From positions 1 through 64,000 of the forward strand of contig PNLP01000011.1 in the NCBI GenBank assembly GCA_013823135.1: 64,000 nucleotides of DNA. The letters are read 5' to 3'. Source of the stretch: Planctomycetaceae bacterium. GTDB taxonomy: Bacteria > Planctomycetota > Planctomycetia > Gemmatales > Gemmataceae. Below are positions 45,587 to 56,000 of this stretch, in pieces; within the stretch, counting starts at the first letter, position 1, and each line of letters opens with the position of its first letter. The translations under genes were made by a program, and so were the position numbers. The notes beneath the pieces are model-generated. The model searched no databases and was not told where the DNA came from. It saw nothing but the letters and a program-made list of their open reading frames with translations.

Positions 45587-47785
45587 ATGCAGTTTCTGGC
45601 TCCCACGATGTTGGCTGGTGCGGCGGCGATCTCCATCCCGCTCGCACTGCACTTCTTCTACCGTGCCCGGCACACGCCGTTGCCGTGGGGGCCGATGCGG
45701 TTCCTCAAGGAAGCCATCGAGCAGACGAGCCGCCGGCTCAAGTTTCAGGAATTGATCCTGCTACTGTTGCGCTGCCTGGCCATCATCTTGATTGCCCTGG
45801 CCATCGCTCGCCCAGGTTCCGAGAACGCGGCGCTCTCCAACCGCGGTGATGCAGTCGATGCCGTTCTGGTCATCGACACGTCGTTCAGCATGGGTGCCCG
45901 CGACGGCGAGAAGACCCGCCTGGAGCGTGCCAAGGAAGCGGCCCTCGCCGTGATCGACACCCTCCCCGCGAACTCGTCCGTGCAGGTCTTCAGTTGCTCG
46001 GACCGGGCCACGCTGCTGGGGCCAATCCAGAAACTGAACATGGATCAGGCCAAGCAGGTGATCGGCACCATTCAGATCACGAGCCTGTCGTCGGACTTGC
46101 TGCCGGGGTTAGCCGAAGCGTTAACCACCGCGAAGTCCGGCACTGCCTCCGCGAAGGAAGTGTACGTCTTCACCGACATGCAGAAGGAAGCGTTCGAGCG
46201 GCAGCAGGGTGGCGTGCGGGCGAAGTGCGAGGAGATCAAGGCCGCGGGGAATCTCGTGTTCATTCGCTGCGGCGACATCAACCGTAAGTTGCTGAACGTT
46301 GCGGTCGAGGACGTGACGTGGCACACCGAATCCATTCCGCACACGCGGACGCGAATTCCGTTCGTCATCACGCTCAAGAACACGGGCGTGGAACCGGTCA
46401 AAGGTCTGAAAGTCTCGCTCGAACTTGACGGGAAGGCTGTCGAGAAGGACGCGGTGCAGATCGACCAGATCGACCCCGACCAGACGTTCCCGGTCACGCT
46501 CACGGGGAGCCTGGAGAAGGCCGGTGTCAGCGTCGTCGGCGTGCGGATCGAGAACAACGACCTCCCCGGCGACGACGTGTTCTTCAAGACCATCCTCGTG
46601 CGCGACAAGGTGCGGGTGCTGCTGGTGAACGGCACGCCGAAGCCCGAGAACCCGACCGGCTCGGGCGACCACTTCGTCCGCACGGCGCTCAACCCCGGCA
46701 AGATTCCGGACTACTACATCGAGTCCGAGAGCGTTGCCGCGAACGAGGCCAGCCCGAAGAACCTCGACGGCACCGACATCGTTTACCTGCTGAACGCCTC
46801 GATTCGGGACACGGATCCGATCGCCGGGATGTCGGCGGATTTCCTGGCCGAACTCGACAAGTTCGTGAAGAACGGCGGCGGCCTGGTCATCAGTTGCGGC
46901 GATCAGGTGAGCAGTGACCTCTACAACAAAACGTTTGGCTCCGCGGGCACGAAGGTGTTGCCGTTCGACCTGGCAACGATTCTGAACGCGACGGAAACCT
47001 CGCCGTTCCACCCCGCCGCGGACTCGGTCGAGGAGGCGTCGTTCCTCAGCAAGTTCCGCGTCTCGCCCTACTCGCAATCGCTCCAGGCTGTGTCGCTGTT
47101 CCGCATGTTCAGCGTGACCGAAGCCGGGGCCAACGGGCGTGTCCTCGTGCGAACCACCAGCGGTCTGCCGTACATCACCTCGAAGGTGGTGGGTGCCGGC
47201 GAAGTCATCATGATCACGAGTTCACTCGACGAGTCGTGGGGCAACTTCTCGTCCGACCCCGGGTCGTTCCAGGTGCCGCTCGCGGTCTTCACGGTGACCC
47301 ACCTGACCAGTCGCAAGGTCGCGGGCGGAACGAGCACGGCCGGCAACCCGCTCGTGTACTACCCACCGGCCGAAGCGGGCTCTGTGTTCGAAGTGGTGAT
47401 GCCCGCGCCGCCCAAGGACAAGTTGCGGCCGCGAGTTAAGCTGGAAGCGCTGGACGTTGGTGGGAAGCGAACAGTCACCGCGACCGATACGCAACTGGCC
47501 GGGATCTACCACATTGTTCCCGTGGGGAAGGGCGACGACAGCGGGCCGGTGTTCACGGTCAACCCGGACCTGCGTGAGTCGGTGAAGCTGGCCTCGGCCA
47601 CGGACGACGACGTGGAAAGCTGGCTCGGGTTCCGCCCGGCGATCGTGCAGGCAGGTGCCGGCACTGATTCAGCTGTGACGCAACTTCGCACACGCAGCGA
47701 GTGGACCGAATACGTGCTCGTGGCGTTGCTGGTTCTGTTGGTGGCCGAAGCCGCGTGGGCGTGGGTCTGCGGTCGAGCGTGGTAA
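45587..47785 (+). CDS. BatA-like vWA membrane protein
   Basis: ATG 45587 gives 732 residues; the upstream 12 codons are repeat DNA. The N-terminus MQFLAPTMLAGAAAISIPLA and LHFFYRARHTPLPWGPMRFL is the aerotolerance BatA-type signature, with a second helix at ELILLLLRCLAIILIALAIA. A vWA domain follows with metal site DTSFSMGARDG (DxSxS). Later residues (VRVLLVNGTPKPENPTGSGD ... FVKNGGGLVISCGDQV) have a glutamine-amidotransferase-like fold without a catalytic Cys in the expected place. A C-terminal helix (EYVLVALLVLLVAEAAWAWV) anchors the end. BatA proteins are MoxR partners. Confidence 0.93.
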   Translation: MQFLAPTMLAGAAAISIPLALHFFYRARHTPLPWGPMRFLKEAIEQTSRRLKFQELILLLLRCLAIILIALAIARPGSENAALSNRGDAVDAVLVIDTSFSMGARDGEKTRLERAKEAALAVIDTLPANSSVQVFSCSDRATLLGPIQKLNMDQAKQVIGTIQITSLSSDLLPGLAEALTTAKSGTASAKEVYVFTDMQKEAFERQQGGVRAKCEEIKAAGNLVFIRCGDINRKLLNVAVEDVTWHTESIPHTRTRIPFVITLKNTGVEPVKGLKVSLELDGKAVEKDAVQIDQIDPDQTFPVTLTGSLEKAGVSVVGVRIENNDLPGDDVFFKTILVRDKVRVLLVNGTPKPENPTGSGDHFVRTALNPGKIPDYYIESESVAANEASPKNLDGTDIVYLLNASIRDTDPIAGMSADFLAELDKFVKNGGGLVISCGDQVSSDLYNKTFGSAGTKVLPFDLATILNATETSPFHPAADSVEEASFLSKFRVSPYSQSLQAVSLFRMFSVTEAGANGRVLVRTTSGLPYITSKVVGAGEVIMITSSLDESWGNFSSDPGSFQVPLAVFTVTHLTSRKVAGGTSTAGNPLVYYPPAEAGSVFEVVMPAPPKDKLRPRVKLEALDVGGKRTVTATDTQLAGIYHIVPVGKGDDSGPVFTVNPDLRESVKLASATDDDVESWLGFRPAIVQAGAGTDSAVTQLRTRSEWTEYVLVALLVLLVAEAAWAWVCGRAW

Positions 47786-47796
47786 TCGGTGCGAGC

Positions 47797-47869
47797 CACG
47801 CACGGGGTTGATCCCCGTGGTTGCGGTCGGAAGTGAACACCCACGGGGATGAACCCCGTGGCTCGCCAG
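47797..47869. repeat. CCACGGGG-type dyads between the two vWA genes
   Basis: CACGGGGTTGATCCCCGTGG at about 47801-47820 and CCCACGGGGATGAACCCCGTGG at about 47842-47863 are two hairpins flanked by an inverted GCGAGCCAC / GTGGCTCGC pair. The second unit is nearly identical to the one translated inside the gene at 44878. Confidence 0.75.
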
Positions 47870-47895
47870 GATTTTTCGTTCCAGCGGTGACCTTC

Positions 47896-50496
47896 ATGCA
47901 TACGGTGTTCGCGTTTCTCTGGATCTCCGAACTGCAACTGCGGGGCTCGTTCCCGGGGTTGATCGCCGCCATCCTCGGCACGCTCGCCGCGGTTGCCGTG
48001 ATCGTGCTGTACGTCCGCGAATCGGGGAAGATCGCGCTCGGTCCGCGCGTTGCGATGGCCGTCGTGCGTACCTCCATTGTGGTGCTTGTCGCGCTCCTAC
48101 TCATGCGCCCCGTCTGGGTATCCGAGCAGAAGCGGGACAAGGTTCGCCCCGTGGCCGTGCTCATCGACGTGTCGCAGAGCATGGACAACCCCGACCCCCG
48201 GCCGAGCCTCGACGACCAGGGCCGCGCCGCCATCGCCTTCGGCCTCATCGACGCCGACAAGGGACTTCCCACGGAGTCGCTCTCGGCATCCACCGAGAAG
48301 GCACTCGAGCGGCCGAAGCGGATCGAAGTCGCCCGCGCCGCTCTCACCAACCCGAAGATCGACCTCCTGAAGCGGCTGTCGAAAGTCGGCCCGCTGGAGA
48401 TTTACACGTTCGGCGCGGCACGCATCGGGCGTGACTCGGCGAACGAGGACTGGCTCAAGAACCTCACCGCGACCGAACCCCGCACGGCACTCGTCGAGTC
48501 CGCGTTCGAGTTGCTCAACCGCGACGATGCCGACGCACCCGCGGCAATCGTGATCATTACCGATGGCCGCGAGAACGTCGGCCCCAAGAGCCTCGACGAT
48601 CTGGCCCGCGAATGCTACCGCCGCAACATCCCGATCTCGGTTTACGGCGTGGGTAGCTCCGCGTTCGGCCAACTCCAGACGGCGTTCGGTTCGGGTGTCG
48701 CCGACAAGAGCGCGACGGGTGCCCGTGTCGGTTCCGACACCGACGTGCCCAACACGCTGTTCGTGGACGACATCACGGCAGTGCCGGTTCGCTACACCGT
48801 GAAGGGGGTCGCCGAAGGAACCGCGAACATCGTGCTGAAGTACGGAGACCGCGAGGTCGCCACCAAGAAGGAAAGTTTCACCCTCACCGGCGATGACCTC
48901 CGCGACGGCAAGACCTTCGCCACCGTGATGAAGTTCACGCCGACGAAAGCGGACGCGGACACCAAGAAGCAAGAATACAGCGTGAACATCACGATCACCC
49001 CGACCGGGAGCCGTGACGCCGCCGACACGCTCACGAGCAACATCTCGCGGCCCGCTCAGGTCGTGAACCGAAAGCTGAAGCTCCTGTGGGTCGACGGCCT
49101 GCCCCGCCGCGACTTCCAGTTCCTTCAGCGCGACCTCCTCCGCGATCGCCGCATCGACGCCAAGTTCTATCTCACCGAAGGCGACCGCTCGGCCATGCGT
49201 TCCGGCCCGCCGTGGATGATCGAGTTCTCCCGCGAAGTGAATGGCGTGCTGAACATCGAACGCCCCGAGTTCCGCAAGATCCTCTTCGACTTCGACCTGC
49301 TTGTGCTGGGCGACGTGCCCGGAAAGTTCTTCACGAAGGACCAGCAGGAAGTCATCAAGGAGTTCGTCAAGGAGGGTGGTGGCCTCATCAACATCGCTGG
49401 CCGCTGGAACGCCCCCGCGGCGTGGGCTTCCGAGAAGGGGAATGGCCCCATCAAGGGCGAGACCACGCCGATCGCCGACGTGCTCCCCGTGGAGTTCGAC
49501 GCGGTCAAGTTCCCAATTCAGGCGCTGGAGAATCCCGTCGGGTTCGTGCCGGTACTCGCCCCCGCGTCGAGCCGCACGCAGATCGTTTCCCTCGAAGACG
49601 ACCCAATCGACAACGCCGAACGCTGGGGGCGACGTGGGGTGGCTTCGACTCTACCAAGCGAGAAGCAACTCAAGCCGCTGTACTGGTACTACCCGGTCAC
49701 CAAGGTGAAGCCTGCCGCGGATGTGTTCTTGGTCCACCCGACCGCACGCACACCCGCCCCGGACAACAAGGAAATGCCGCTGTTGGTTGGGCACTACTTC
49801 GGCAAGGGGTACGTGCTGTTCGTGGGGTTCGACGACACGTGGCGCTGGCGTTTCAACAACCAGAGCAAGCTCACTGGGCGGTTCTGGACGCAAGCCATCT
49901 ACAGCGCGGGGATTCCTCGCATCGTCGGCACCAAGATGACGCAGCTTTCGACGAACACGCTCGCCCCCGTGCTCGGCACGACCGGCGAATACTACGTGCG
50001 AGTGTTCAACGACAAGTTCGAGCCGTCAACGGCCGACGAGATCGAGGGCACACTGGAGAAGGTGGATGCCGGCCCCGACGACAAGGACCGCACGGTCCCT
50101 GTGAAGTTCCGCAAGGTGCCGGGCACGGATGGCGAGTACGCGACAACGCTCCCATACAACCGCACCGGCCAGTTCCGGCTCAGTGTGGACCCGAAGAACA
50201 ACAGCCCGGCTTCGCTGAACTTCCCGGTGAGCTACCCGGAGAACCACGAACTCTCGCCCGGTGCGCTCGACGAACCGGCCATGCGGAAGCTCACCCGCGA
50301 GAGCCGCGGGGAGGTGACCGATAACGGGTTCTACCGCGAGGAGTCGTTGATCAAGTTGCCCGAGAACGTGAAGCCGCAAACCTCGCCGATGTCGAACCGG
50401 AACGAAATCTTGCTCTGGAACAAGTGGGCGATGGTCTTGTTGATTGGGCTGCTCTCGGTCGAATGGTTCCTCCGCAAGTTTAACGGGATGAGCTGA
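47896..50496 (+). CDS. vWA protein with glutamine-amidotransferase-like domain
   Basis: ATG 47896 gives 866 residues; the open frame upstream is repeat DNA. Two membrane helices (GLIAAILGTLAAVAVIVLYV, VVRTSIVVLVALLLMRPVWV) are followed by a vWA domain with metal site LIDVSQSMDN and IVIITDGRENVGPKSLDDLA. Then come Ig-like strands and an amidotransferase-fold domain (LKLLWVDGLPRRDFQFLQRD, DLLVLGDVPGKFFTKDQQEV, FVKEGGGLINIAGRWNAPAA) that lacks the catalytic triad. After further beta domains a final helix (LLWNKWAMVLLIGLLSVEWF) ends the chain. It follows the BatA-like gene and probably forms a complex with it. Confidence 0.93.
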   Translation: MHTVFAFLWISELQLRGSFPGLIAAILGTLAAVAVIVLYVRESGKIALGPRVAMAVVRTSIVVLVALLLMRPVWVSEQKRDKVRPVAVLIDVSQSMDNPDPRPSLDDQGRAAIAFGLIDADKGLPTESLSASTEKALERPKRIEVARAALTNPKIDLLKRLSKVGPLEIYTFGAARIGRDSANEDWLKNLTATEPRTALVESAFELLNRDDADAPAAIVIITDGRENVGPKSLDDLARECYRRNIPISVYGVGSSAFGQLQTAFGSGVADKSATGARVGSDTDVPNTLFVDDITAVPVRYTVKGVAEGTANIVLKYGDREVATKKESFTLTGDDLRDGKTFATVMKFTPTKADADTKKQEYSVNITITPTGSRDAADTLTSNISRPAQVVNRKLKLLWVDGLPRRDFQFLQRDLLRDRRIDAKFYLTEGDRSAMRSGPPWMIEFSREVNGVLNIERPEFRKILFDFDLLVLGDVPGKFFTKDQQEVIKEFVKEGGGLINIAGRWNAPAAWASEKGNGPIKGETTPIADVLPVEFDAVKFPIQALENPVGFVPVLAPASSRTQIVSLEDDPIDNAERWGRRGVASTLPSEKQLKPLYWYYPVTKVKPAADVFLVHPTARTPAPDNKEMPLLVGHYFGKGYVLFVGFDDTWRWRFNNQSKLTGRFWTQAIYSAGIPRIVGTKMTQLSTNTLAPVLGTTGEYYVRVFNDKFEPSTADEIEGTLEKVDAGPDDKDRTVPVKFRKVPGTDGEYATTLPYNRTGQFRLSVDPKNNSPASLNFPVSYPENHELSPGALDEPAMRKLTRESRGEVTDNGFYREESLIKLPENVKPQTSPMSNRNEILLWNKWAMVLLIGLLSVEWFLRKFNGMS

Positions 50497-50502
50497 TATC
50501 CC

Positions 50503-50563
50503 GTTTAGCTGTCGCCCCAGCGGGGCGGCGCAACAAGCCGCCCCGCTGGGGCGGCAGCTAAAC
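50503..50563. repeat. 27-bp inverted repeat, GCCGCCCC family
   Basis: Arms 50503-50529 and 50537-50563 pair with one mismatch around GCAACAA; each contains GCCGCCCCGCTGGGGCG or its complement and ends in GTTTAGC/GCTAAAC. It begins six bases after the stop of the vWA gene. The hairpin would be extremely stable in the mRNA. Confidence 0.85.
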
Positions 50564-50597
50564 ATTGCCGATACGAACAACGATTCGGTTCAGACAT

Positions 50598-52796
50598 ATG
50601 AATTCCGTTCTCCGACAACTGCGACAGTGGCGACTCCGCGAACAGGCCATCACGCTCGCCTGGGGCGGCGCGCGGTGGTTCGCCATCCTCGCGGTGGTCC
50701 TCGCGTTCGCCTGTGCCCTCGACTGGACCATCGATCGCTACTCCGGGTCCGCCAGTTGGCGCAAAGCACTCCGCGCGACGCGCGTCCTCGCGCCGTCCGA
50801 CCCGCTCGCCATTGGCCACACGCCGTTCGGCGTTCGCTTCCTCATGACCGCAGGTCAACTCGCTCTCGCGGGTGCGCTCGGGTACTACTTCATCCTTCGC
50901 CCCTGGAAACGCACGCCGCCGATCGACGATCTCGCGGTTCGTGCCGAGAAGGCGTACCCCGAGTTCGATCACCGACTCGTCACCGCGATTCAGTTGAACC
51001 GACCCACGGCCGACACGCGAGGAATGTCGCCGGCGCTCATCGCGGACGTGACACGCGAAGCCGGCGAGATTGCTTCGAAGCACAACCTGCTGACCCTCAT
51101 CAACTACAACCACCTGAAGTGGGCACTGGTCGCGCTCCTCCCTGTGCTCATGTTGTGGGGAACCTTCGCGGCGGTGAACGCCCCGCTCGCCGTCATCCTC
51201 GTGAAACGGCAAGCGTTGCTGAAGGTCGAGATCCCCCGCGACATCAAACTGGAGAACCGCACCCCCGAGGTCTACCCGACCGGGGCCGAGGTCACCGTGC
51301 GATACGCGGTCAGCGGCACGTACTCCCCGGATTCGGTCGGCACCTTGGTCGTCGTGCCCGAAGGTCAACCGGCCGAGTTCTACGAGTTGACCAACGAAAA
51401 GAACGCTGACGGCGCGGGGACCGAGTTCTTTTCAGTGAAGTTGCCGCCGTCGTCGCTGGACTTCAGTTTCCAGGCCCGGCTTGAAGCCGGGCGCACCGAG
51501 GAAGCGAGCAAGGTACGGTTCGAGGCTCCCCCGCAACTCGCGAAGGACGATCCGAACCGCCCACCGCTGACTGCCGAGCAGGTGCTGCCCGCGTATCTGG
51601 GGAGTCAGCCTGACGGGCAGCCGTTCTATCGCCGCAACGACGGCTGGACTCGCGGTGAAGTGGTCGATGCACTGCCACGCTCAACGATCATCGTGGAAGC
51701 ACTGTTCAACAAGCCCGTTTCACAGGCTCAACTCGTCCCGATCGTGCGGGAAGGGTTGCAAGAACGTGAACTTCCACCAATCTCCCCGGCGGAGATGGGG
51801 AAGGACAAGCAGTCCGCATCGTTCGTGGTTCCGACTGCCGCCCGCATGATCGGCTACCGGATCGATCTCAAGGACTCGTATGGTTTCCCGAACCCTACGC
51901 CGATTCGCCGCAATGTGCGAATGTGGGAGGATCGTCCACCAAACGTCGAGTTCAAGCCAGAGTCGTTGCGAAACCCCAATCCCGAAGCGTTCGACGGGCA
52001 GGGGAACCCGAAGGATTACGAGTTCGACATGGCCCTCGCGCCGGACGGCGTGGTCATGGTCATCTTCAATGCCCGCTCCGAGGTGGGGCTTCGAGCCGCC
52101 AACATTCGCTTCCGCGTGATCCCGAAGGGGGTTCAGTTCGACCTGTATCCCGAGGAATACAAGGCGATCCAGCACCCCCGAGACGATCCGAACCTGATTG
52201 TCTACGACCGGCTCCCACTGACGCGGTTCAACCTGCCGAAGAACGCCGATCTCGGGCCGTTCGTGTCGGATCTGGGGCTGTTTACGGATTCATTCACACG
52301 CACGGTCGAGTTATTTAGCTTCTCCTTCCTCGTCGATGTAGTGCCACGAATGAACCGGAACCGGGTGAACGTGCAGTTCTATCCGTTCCCGTCTCGCAAT
52401 CCGCGTGAGGATCCGAGCGACCTCGAGGCGGGCGGCCGTTACAACTTCGAGATCTCTGGACTGGAGAAAAAACTCCCCGAAGTTCTGCCAGACGGGAAAA
52501 CTATCCTGAAACGCGCGAAACTTGAAGTCGGTGATACGGTTGAAGTCTACGTGGAAGTCTTTGACAAGCTTCCTGTGGTAGACGCCAAGGGGAAACCGAT
52601 CCTGGGTGAAGACGGAAGACCGCTTCCGCCTCGCCCCGCAGGCTATACCCGCGAGGCGAAACGGAAGATCGTGGTAACCGAGGCTGACGCGGGACTTGCG
52701 CTGCTGGCTCGCGACGAAGCCCGAACCAAACTTCGCGACAAGGTTGACCAGTTGGCCAAGGACCAGTTCGAGGTCTTCAAGCCGAAGAAGAAGTGA
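50598..52796 (+). CDS. Large membrane protein of the MoxR/vWA cluster
   Basis: ATG 50598 gives 732 residues. Three N-terminal helices (WFAILAVVLAFACALDWTID, MTAGQLALAGALGYYFIL, WALVALLPVLMLWGTFAAVN) are arranged as in DUF4175-like proteins, with the motif PPIDDLAVRAEKAYPEFDHR and LVTAIQL after the second. The remainder is extracytoplasmic and beta-rich (RDIKLENRTPEVYPTGAEVT, IDLKDSYGFPNPTPIRRNVR, KRAKLEVGDTVEVYVEVFDK) and ends in a charged tail. This gene type regularly stands beside vWA proteins in Planctomycetes. It has no catalytic motif and may be the scaffold of the envelope complex. Confidence 0.82.
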   Translation: MNSVLRQLRQWRLREQAITLAWGGARWFAILAVVLAFACALDWTIDRYSGSASWRKALRATRVLAPSDPLAIGHTPFGVRFLMTAGQLALAGALGYYFILRPWKRTPPIDDLAVRAEKAYPEFDHRLVTAIQLNRPTADTRGMSPALIADVTREAGEIASKHNLLTLINYNHLKWALVALLPVLMLWGTFAAVNAPLAVILVKRQALLKVEIPRDIKLENRTPEVYPTGAEVTVRYAVSGTYSPDSVGTLVVVPEGQPAEFYELTNEKNADGAGTEFFSVKLPPSSLDFSFQARLEAGRTEEASKVRFEAPPQLAKDDPNRPPLTAEQVLPAYLGSQPDGQPFYRRNDGWTRGEVVDALPRSTIIVEALFNKPVSQAQLVPIVREGLQERELPPISPAEMGKDKQSASFVVPTAARMIGYRIDLKDSYGFPNPTPIRRNVRMWEDRPPNVEFKPESLRNPNPEAFDGQGNPKDYEFDMALAPDGVVMVIFNARSEVGLRAANIRFRVIPKGVQFDLYPEEYKAIQHPRDDPNLIVYDRLPLTRFNLPKNADLGPFVSDLGLFTDSFTRTVELFSFSFLVDVVPRMNRNRVNVQFYPFPSRNPREDPSDLEAGGRYNFEISGLEKKLPEVLPDGKTILKRAKLEVGDTVEVYVEVFDKLPVVDAKGKPILGEDGRPLPPRPAGYTREAKRKIVVTEADAGLALLARDEARTKLRDKVDQLAKDQFEVFKPKKK

Positions 52797-52871
52797 ATGC
52801 CGTATTGGTTTGTCGATTCGACCTGGACGACGTTGAGCTGATGCCACCCCGTTGGGGGTGACTGCTGCGGT

Positions 52872-52897
52872 GTGTTACAACCGTAACACGGTGTAAC
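52872..52897 (+). promoter_or_regulatory. Possible operator: GTGTTAC / GTAACAC / GTGTAAC
   Basis: Upstream of the Met-rich coiled-coil gene, GTGTTAC at 52872-52878 is followed by its inverted copy GTAACAC at 52883-52889 and by a third half-site GTGTAAC at 52891-52897. The 205-base gap here is the largest inside the cluster, so the next two genes may have their own promoter, with this as a protein-binding site. Confidence 0.35.
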
Positions 52898-53001
52898 TCG
52901 TCACAGATTAGTGTTGCAAACGTTCCGAACCACAACGATAGTTAAAGAATCCTACCTGGACCGGCTCTCCCCGGTCCAACCCGCCTCAAGGAGGCCCGCC
53001 G

Positions 53002-56000
53002 ATGACCGCTGGACGCCGTAGCCGATTCATCGCAATCGCATTGCTGGTTGGGGCGTCCGCCTCGCTGGCCATCTCGAAGGATACCGATCCTGCCAAGCAG
53101 CGAGATGAGCAGAAAAAGATCAAACAGCGAGTCGATGAGGCCGCCCGCCGGCTCGGTTCCACCCTCGACGCGATGTCTTTCCAGCGGTTGTCCCCGACCG
53201 TCGAGCGCAAGATGCTCGACACCATGGTCACGGAATTCCGCGGCCTCAGCGATAACGACATCCGCGAGATTCTGAGCAAGCTGGAAGTGGCCATCGCCGC
53301 GACCAACCCCGAATCGGCCACCGCCGCACAGAAGGAAGCGATCGCCAAGCAGCGACTCGTGGTGGAACAACTCCGCGGCATGCTCTTCAAACTCGACATC
53401 ATCAAGAGCCTCGACGAAGCCGCCGCCCGCCTCGACCGCGCGGCCGACTCGCAACTTGGCATCAACGCCGAGACGCTCACCAACGCCCGCTTGCCTCGCA
53501 AGCCCGGCCGCGTTGTGATCGACGACCGCGAACAACTGGGGATCGAAGAAGACGACCTCCGCAAGGAAGTCGCCTCTGTGTTCCAGCAGATCGGCATCCT
53601 GATGAACGATCCGATCATCTCGAAGAGCCTGAGCCAGGACCAGAAGGACCGCATCACGGCCGCCGAAGTTCTGCCCCGTGGCAACCGGCTCATCGCCGAA
53701 ATCGAAGTGACCGTTCGCACGCTTCGCGGTGCCAACTTCACCGACGCTGGTGAACGTCAACGCCGCCACGCCAAGGAACTCAAGGACTTGGCCGCCGCGC
53801 TTCGCACGCCCCCATCGAACCGAATCGACGCTCTGAAGGCCGCGGCCGACAAGGTCGCGAAGGCGATCGACGCCCAGACCAAGGTCAACAACGACTCCGC
53901 CGAACCGGTTACCAAGGAAGAAGCTGAGAAGGCCCGCAAGAGCGGTCTCGATCCGAAGGTCGTCAAGGGGAACGAACTGGCCAACCAGCAGACCAAGGCC
54001 GAGTTCGCCACCCGCGACGCTCGCAAGGCTGCCGAACAGGCCGCTCCCGAAGTCGCCGACATGCTCAAGCCGGCCGAGAACAACCAATGGAAGGCCGAAG
54101 ACGCTCTCCGCGAAGGCAAGGCCGACAAGGCGAAGGAACCGCAAGACAAGGCGCTCGAAGACCTGAAGAACGCCAAGACCGAACTCGATCGCCAGATTGC
54201 TGCCGCCGAGATGGCCAAGCAAGACCCGCTTGCCGCCGTCAAGCAGGCATCGGAACGGATCGAGCAACTCATTCAGGATCAGAAGGACGCCGGCAAGAAG
54301 ACTGAAAAGGCCGAGGCCAACCCGGCCAAGCTCCCGGACGCCAAGGTCGCCCAGAAGGACGTGACCAAGGCGACCGATGAAGTCCGGAACATGCCGCTTC
54401 CACCAAACGAAATGGTGAAGGCCGCGCTCGACAAGGCCGCCGAGGCTCAGAAGAACGCCAACGAAAAGCTCGACAACAAGAACGCGACTGCTGCGAAGCC
54501 GGACCAGAAGGAAGCCGTCAAGGCTCTCGAAGAAGCCAAGGCCGCGCTGGATCAACAAGCCAAGAACATCGAGGAGCGTCGCGCCGAGATCGCCAAGCTC
54601 GAAGAGCTGAAGGACAAGCTCGACATGCTGGCGAAGAACGAAAAGGACGTCGCCAAGGACGCGAACAAGGCGGCCGCCGACCCGAAGAAGCCGGACACGG
54701 GCGACATCGCCAAGAAGCAAGACGACCTCAAGGATCCGACCAAGGACGCCGCGAAGGATCTCAAGGAGATCGCAGACAAGAACAAGAACGCCGACCCGAT
54801 GGCAGCCGAGAAGCTGAACGAAGCGGCCAAGAAGGTTGACGACGCCAACATGAAGCAGGACGGGGCCAAGAAAGACCTCGACATGAACATGCCGATGGCG
54901 GGCGGCGAGAAGGCGATGGACGCCGCCAAGAAGCTCGAAGAAGCCGCGAAAGACGTTCAGGCTCAGATTGACCAGAAGAAGGGCCAGGAAGCGAAGGACC
55001 AGGCCGCGCTCCAGCCGAACAAGGTTGATCCAATGAACGCCGCCGAGCAGGTTCAGAAGGCACTCGAGCAGGCGAAGATGGCCGCCGAGAAGGCCATGGA
55101 AGCGAACATGGCCAACGCCATGCCAATGGACAAGGCGATGCCAATGGCTGGCGAAAAGGGCGAGCCGATGGCTGGCGAGAAGGGCGAGCCAATGATGGGC
55201 GAGAAGGGAATGATGGAAAAGGGGATGCCGAACATCGCCGAACTCCAGAAGCAGATCGCCAAGCAGGCCGCCGATCAGAAACTGCCTGAAGCTGCCAAGG
55301 CCGCCGAGATGGCTGCCAAGGCCATCGAGAAGGGCGACCTTCCCGCCGCGATCGAGAACCAGCAGAAGGCTCTCGACCAACTGAAGATGGCCGCCGAGAA
55401 GGGCATGATGGGGGAGAAGGGTATGCCCATGGCTGGTGAGAAGGGTGAGCCAATGATGGGCGAAAAGGGAATGGGTGAAAAGGGGATGGGTGAGAAGGGG
55501 ATGGGTGAAAAGGGAATGGGCGAGAAGGGAATGGGCGAGAAGGGAATGGGTGAAAAGGGAATGGGTGAAAAGGGAATGGGCGAGAAGGGAATGGGCATGG
55601 GGATGGGGATGGGGATGGGCATGGGCATGGGAATGGGAATGGCCCCAGGTGAACTCGCCAAGCAGCAGCAACAAGTGCTCGAGGCGACGAAGGCGTTGCA
55701 GCAGTCGCAGCAGGCGAATAACGCGGCCCAGGCCGCCATCCAGCAAGCCCAGGCCAACGCACCAATGGCCGTCCAGGGTCAGTTGCAACAGGCTCAGATG
55801 CAGTTGCAACAGGCTCAGATGCAGCTTCAACAGGGTCAACCCGGTCAGGCCGGGATGAACCAGGAAGGCGCTGCCCAGGCACTCCAGAAAGCACTCGACA
55901 CTCTCCAGGCCGCCCAACAACCCGGAATGGGTATGGGGATGGGCATGGGGATGGGGATGGGCATGGGCGAAGGAATGGGGATGGGAATGGGTATGGGGAT